Shown here piece by piece: positions 7,502-8,173 of a stretch of 8,173 bases of DNA. The translations under genes were made by a program, and so were the position numbers. The notes beneath the pieces are model-generated. The model saw nothing but the letters and a program-made list of their open reading frames with translations. It was not told the origin of the DNA and searched no databases. The stretch spans positions 1 to 8,173 of the forward strand of contig JAWXCJ010000320.1 of the NCBI GenBank assembly GCA_034408875.1, given 5' to 3'. Each line of letters opens with the position of its first letter. Within the stretch, counting starts at the first letter, position 1. Origin of the DNA: JANNHK01 sp034408875 (GTDB lineage Bacteria; Actinomycetota; Acidimicrobiia; IMCC26256; PALSA-610).

Positions 7502-8148
7502 TCGCACGCAACGAGCCAAGCCGTAACGAATACGTCCCCATCCCGCGGTTCGTCCAGGACACGCCGCGTGGCCGCATGGAATGGGATCCGTACTCGCGAC
7601 TCGCGAGCGACCGCATCATCTACATGGGCACGCCGATCGACGACACCGTTGCCAACCTCGTCGTCGCGCAGTTGCTCATCATGGAAAGCGACGATCCCGA
7701 CAAGGACGTCGTCATGTACATCAACTCGCCCGGCGGTGAGATCACCGGGCTGTTCGCGATCTACGACACGATGCAGTACATCAAGTGCGACGTGCAGACG
7801 ATCTGCGTCGGCCAGGCGGCGTCGGCCGCCGCGGTCATCCTCGCTTCGGGCTCGCCCGGCAAGCGTTTCATCCTTCCGCACGCCCGCGTGCTCATCCACC
7901 AGCCCCACGGTGGCGCGTCGGGTCAGGCGGTCGACATCGAGATCCAGGCCAAGGAAATCGTGCGCATGCGCGAGCTGCTCGACGAGCTGCTCGCCTACCA
8001 CACGGGTCAGTCGCTCGATCGCATCAGCAAGGACACGGACCGCGACTTCATCATGAGCGGTCAGGAAGCCAAGGATTACGGCATCGTCGACGAAGTCATC
8101 AGCAATCGTGAACTGGCCGCGGTACCGTCGGCCGAGGGCACGAGCTGA
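7498..8148 (+). CDS. clpP: ATP-dependent Clp protease proteolytic subunit (ClpP2-like)
   Basis: Predicted 216-residue serine peptidase (family S14) that forms the barrel-shaped proteolytic core working with ClpX or ClpC unfoldases; cytosolic. The catalytic triad is complete: Ser109 in GQAASAAAV, His134 in LIHQPHGG and Asp183 in DTDRD, with the same spacings as E. coli Ser97/His122/Asp171 (25 and 49). YINSPGG at 74-80 is the conserved oxyanion and substrate-binding region. The N-terminal stretch before DPYSRLASDRIIYMG and the GQAASAAAV motif resemble mycobacterial ClpP2, whereas HQPHGGASGQAVDIEIQAKEI is closer to ordinary ClpP/ClpP1. The GTG start overlaps the tig stop by 4 bases (GTGA) and has a good GAGGAG site; an internal ATG at codon 27 would remove the N-terminal segment that matches ClpP2. 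A second clpP or clpX commonly follows in actinobacteria, but the window ends 25 bases later and shows neither. Confidence 0.97.
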   Translation: MIARNEPSRNEYVPIPRFVQDTPRGRMEWDPYSRLASDRIIYMGTPIDDTVANLVVAQLLIMESDDPDKDVVMYINSPGGEITGLFAIYDTMQYIKCDVQTICVGQAASAAAVILASGSPGKRFILPHARVLIHQPHGGASGQAVDIEIQAKEIVRMRELLDELLAYHTGQSLDRISKDTDRDFIMSGQEAKDYGIVDEVISNRELAAVPSAEGTS

Positions 8149-8173
8149 GGCTTGAGGCCCGAACTGATGAGGC

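Noticed and set aside
8146..8173. Three copies of TGAGGC and an ATG at 8167 at the right edge
   Set aside because: The repeats are six bases long and probably chance; only two codons follow the ATG, so a next gene cannot be supported.

Overview
The window is GC-rich chromosomal DNA with strongly GC-biased third codon positions. The tig-clpP gene pair, a ClpP that resembles actinobacterial ClpP2, the Zn-ribbon/kinase/STAND regulator and the near-leaderless starts all suggest an actinobacterium. Acidimicrobiia is a guess from general character; no marker here fixes the lineage. I see no mobile element, phage gene, CRISPR array, tRNA or rRNA.

Layout, left to right. (1) 2983 down to the left edge, minus strand: the first 994 residues of a large signalling protein. 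It has an N-terminal zinc ribbon, a Ser/Thr kinase domain, a STAND-type AAA ATPase module and a helical-repeat region, and its C-terminus lies outside the window. (2) A 60-bp divergent gap, then at 3044-5020, plus strand, a two-part flavoenzyme of the 2,4-dienoyl-CoA reductase / trimethylamine dehydrogenase type (Old Yellow Enzyme barrel, 4Fe-4S cluster, FAD/NAD(P) domain). (3) A 79-bp convergent gap holding a 48-bp perfect palindrome, which is probably a terminator shared by both flanking genes. (4) 5100-6026, minus strand: a short-chain dehydrogenase resembling the (R)-3-hydroxyacyl-CoA dehydrogenase domain of multifunctional enzyme type 2. (5) A 92-bp divergent gap with a likely promoter, then the housekeeping pair tig (trigger factor, 6119-7501) and clpP (7498-8148), plus strand, overlapping by 4 bp. 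The final 25 bases after clpP hold no identifiable gene.

Functionally, tig and clpP form a protein folding and turnover unit. The flavoenzyme and the SDR face each other and could both act on acyl-CoA, steroid or alcohol-type substrates, but convergent orientation means they are not an operon and a shared pathway is only a guess. The kinase-ATPase is divergent from the flavoenzyme gene; nothing in the sequence shows that it controls it.

I do not see a clear new multi-gene system. The items most worth a second look are the palindrome, the unusual nucleotide-binding residues of the kinase, and a Thr at the catalytic Ser position of the SDR.
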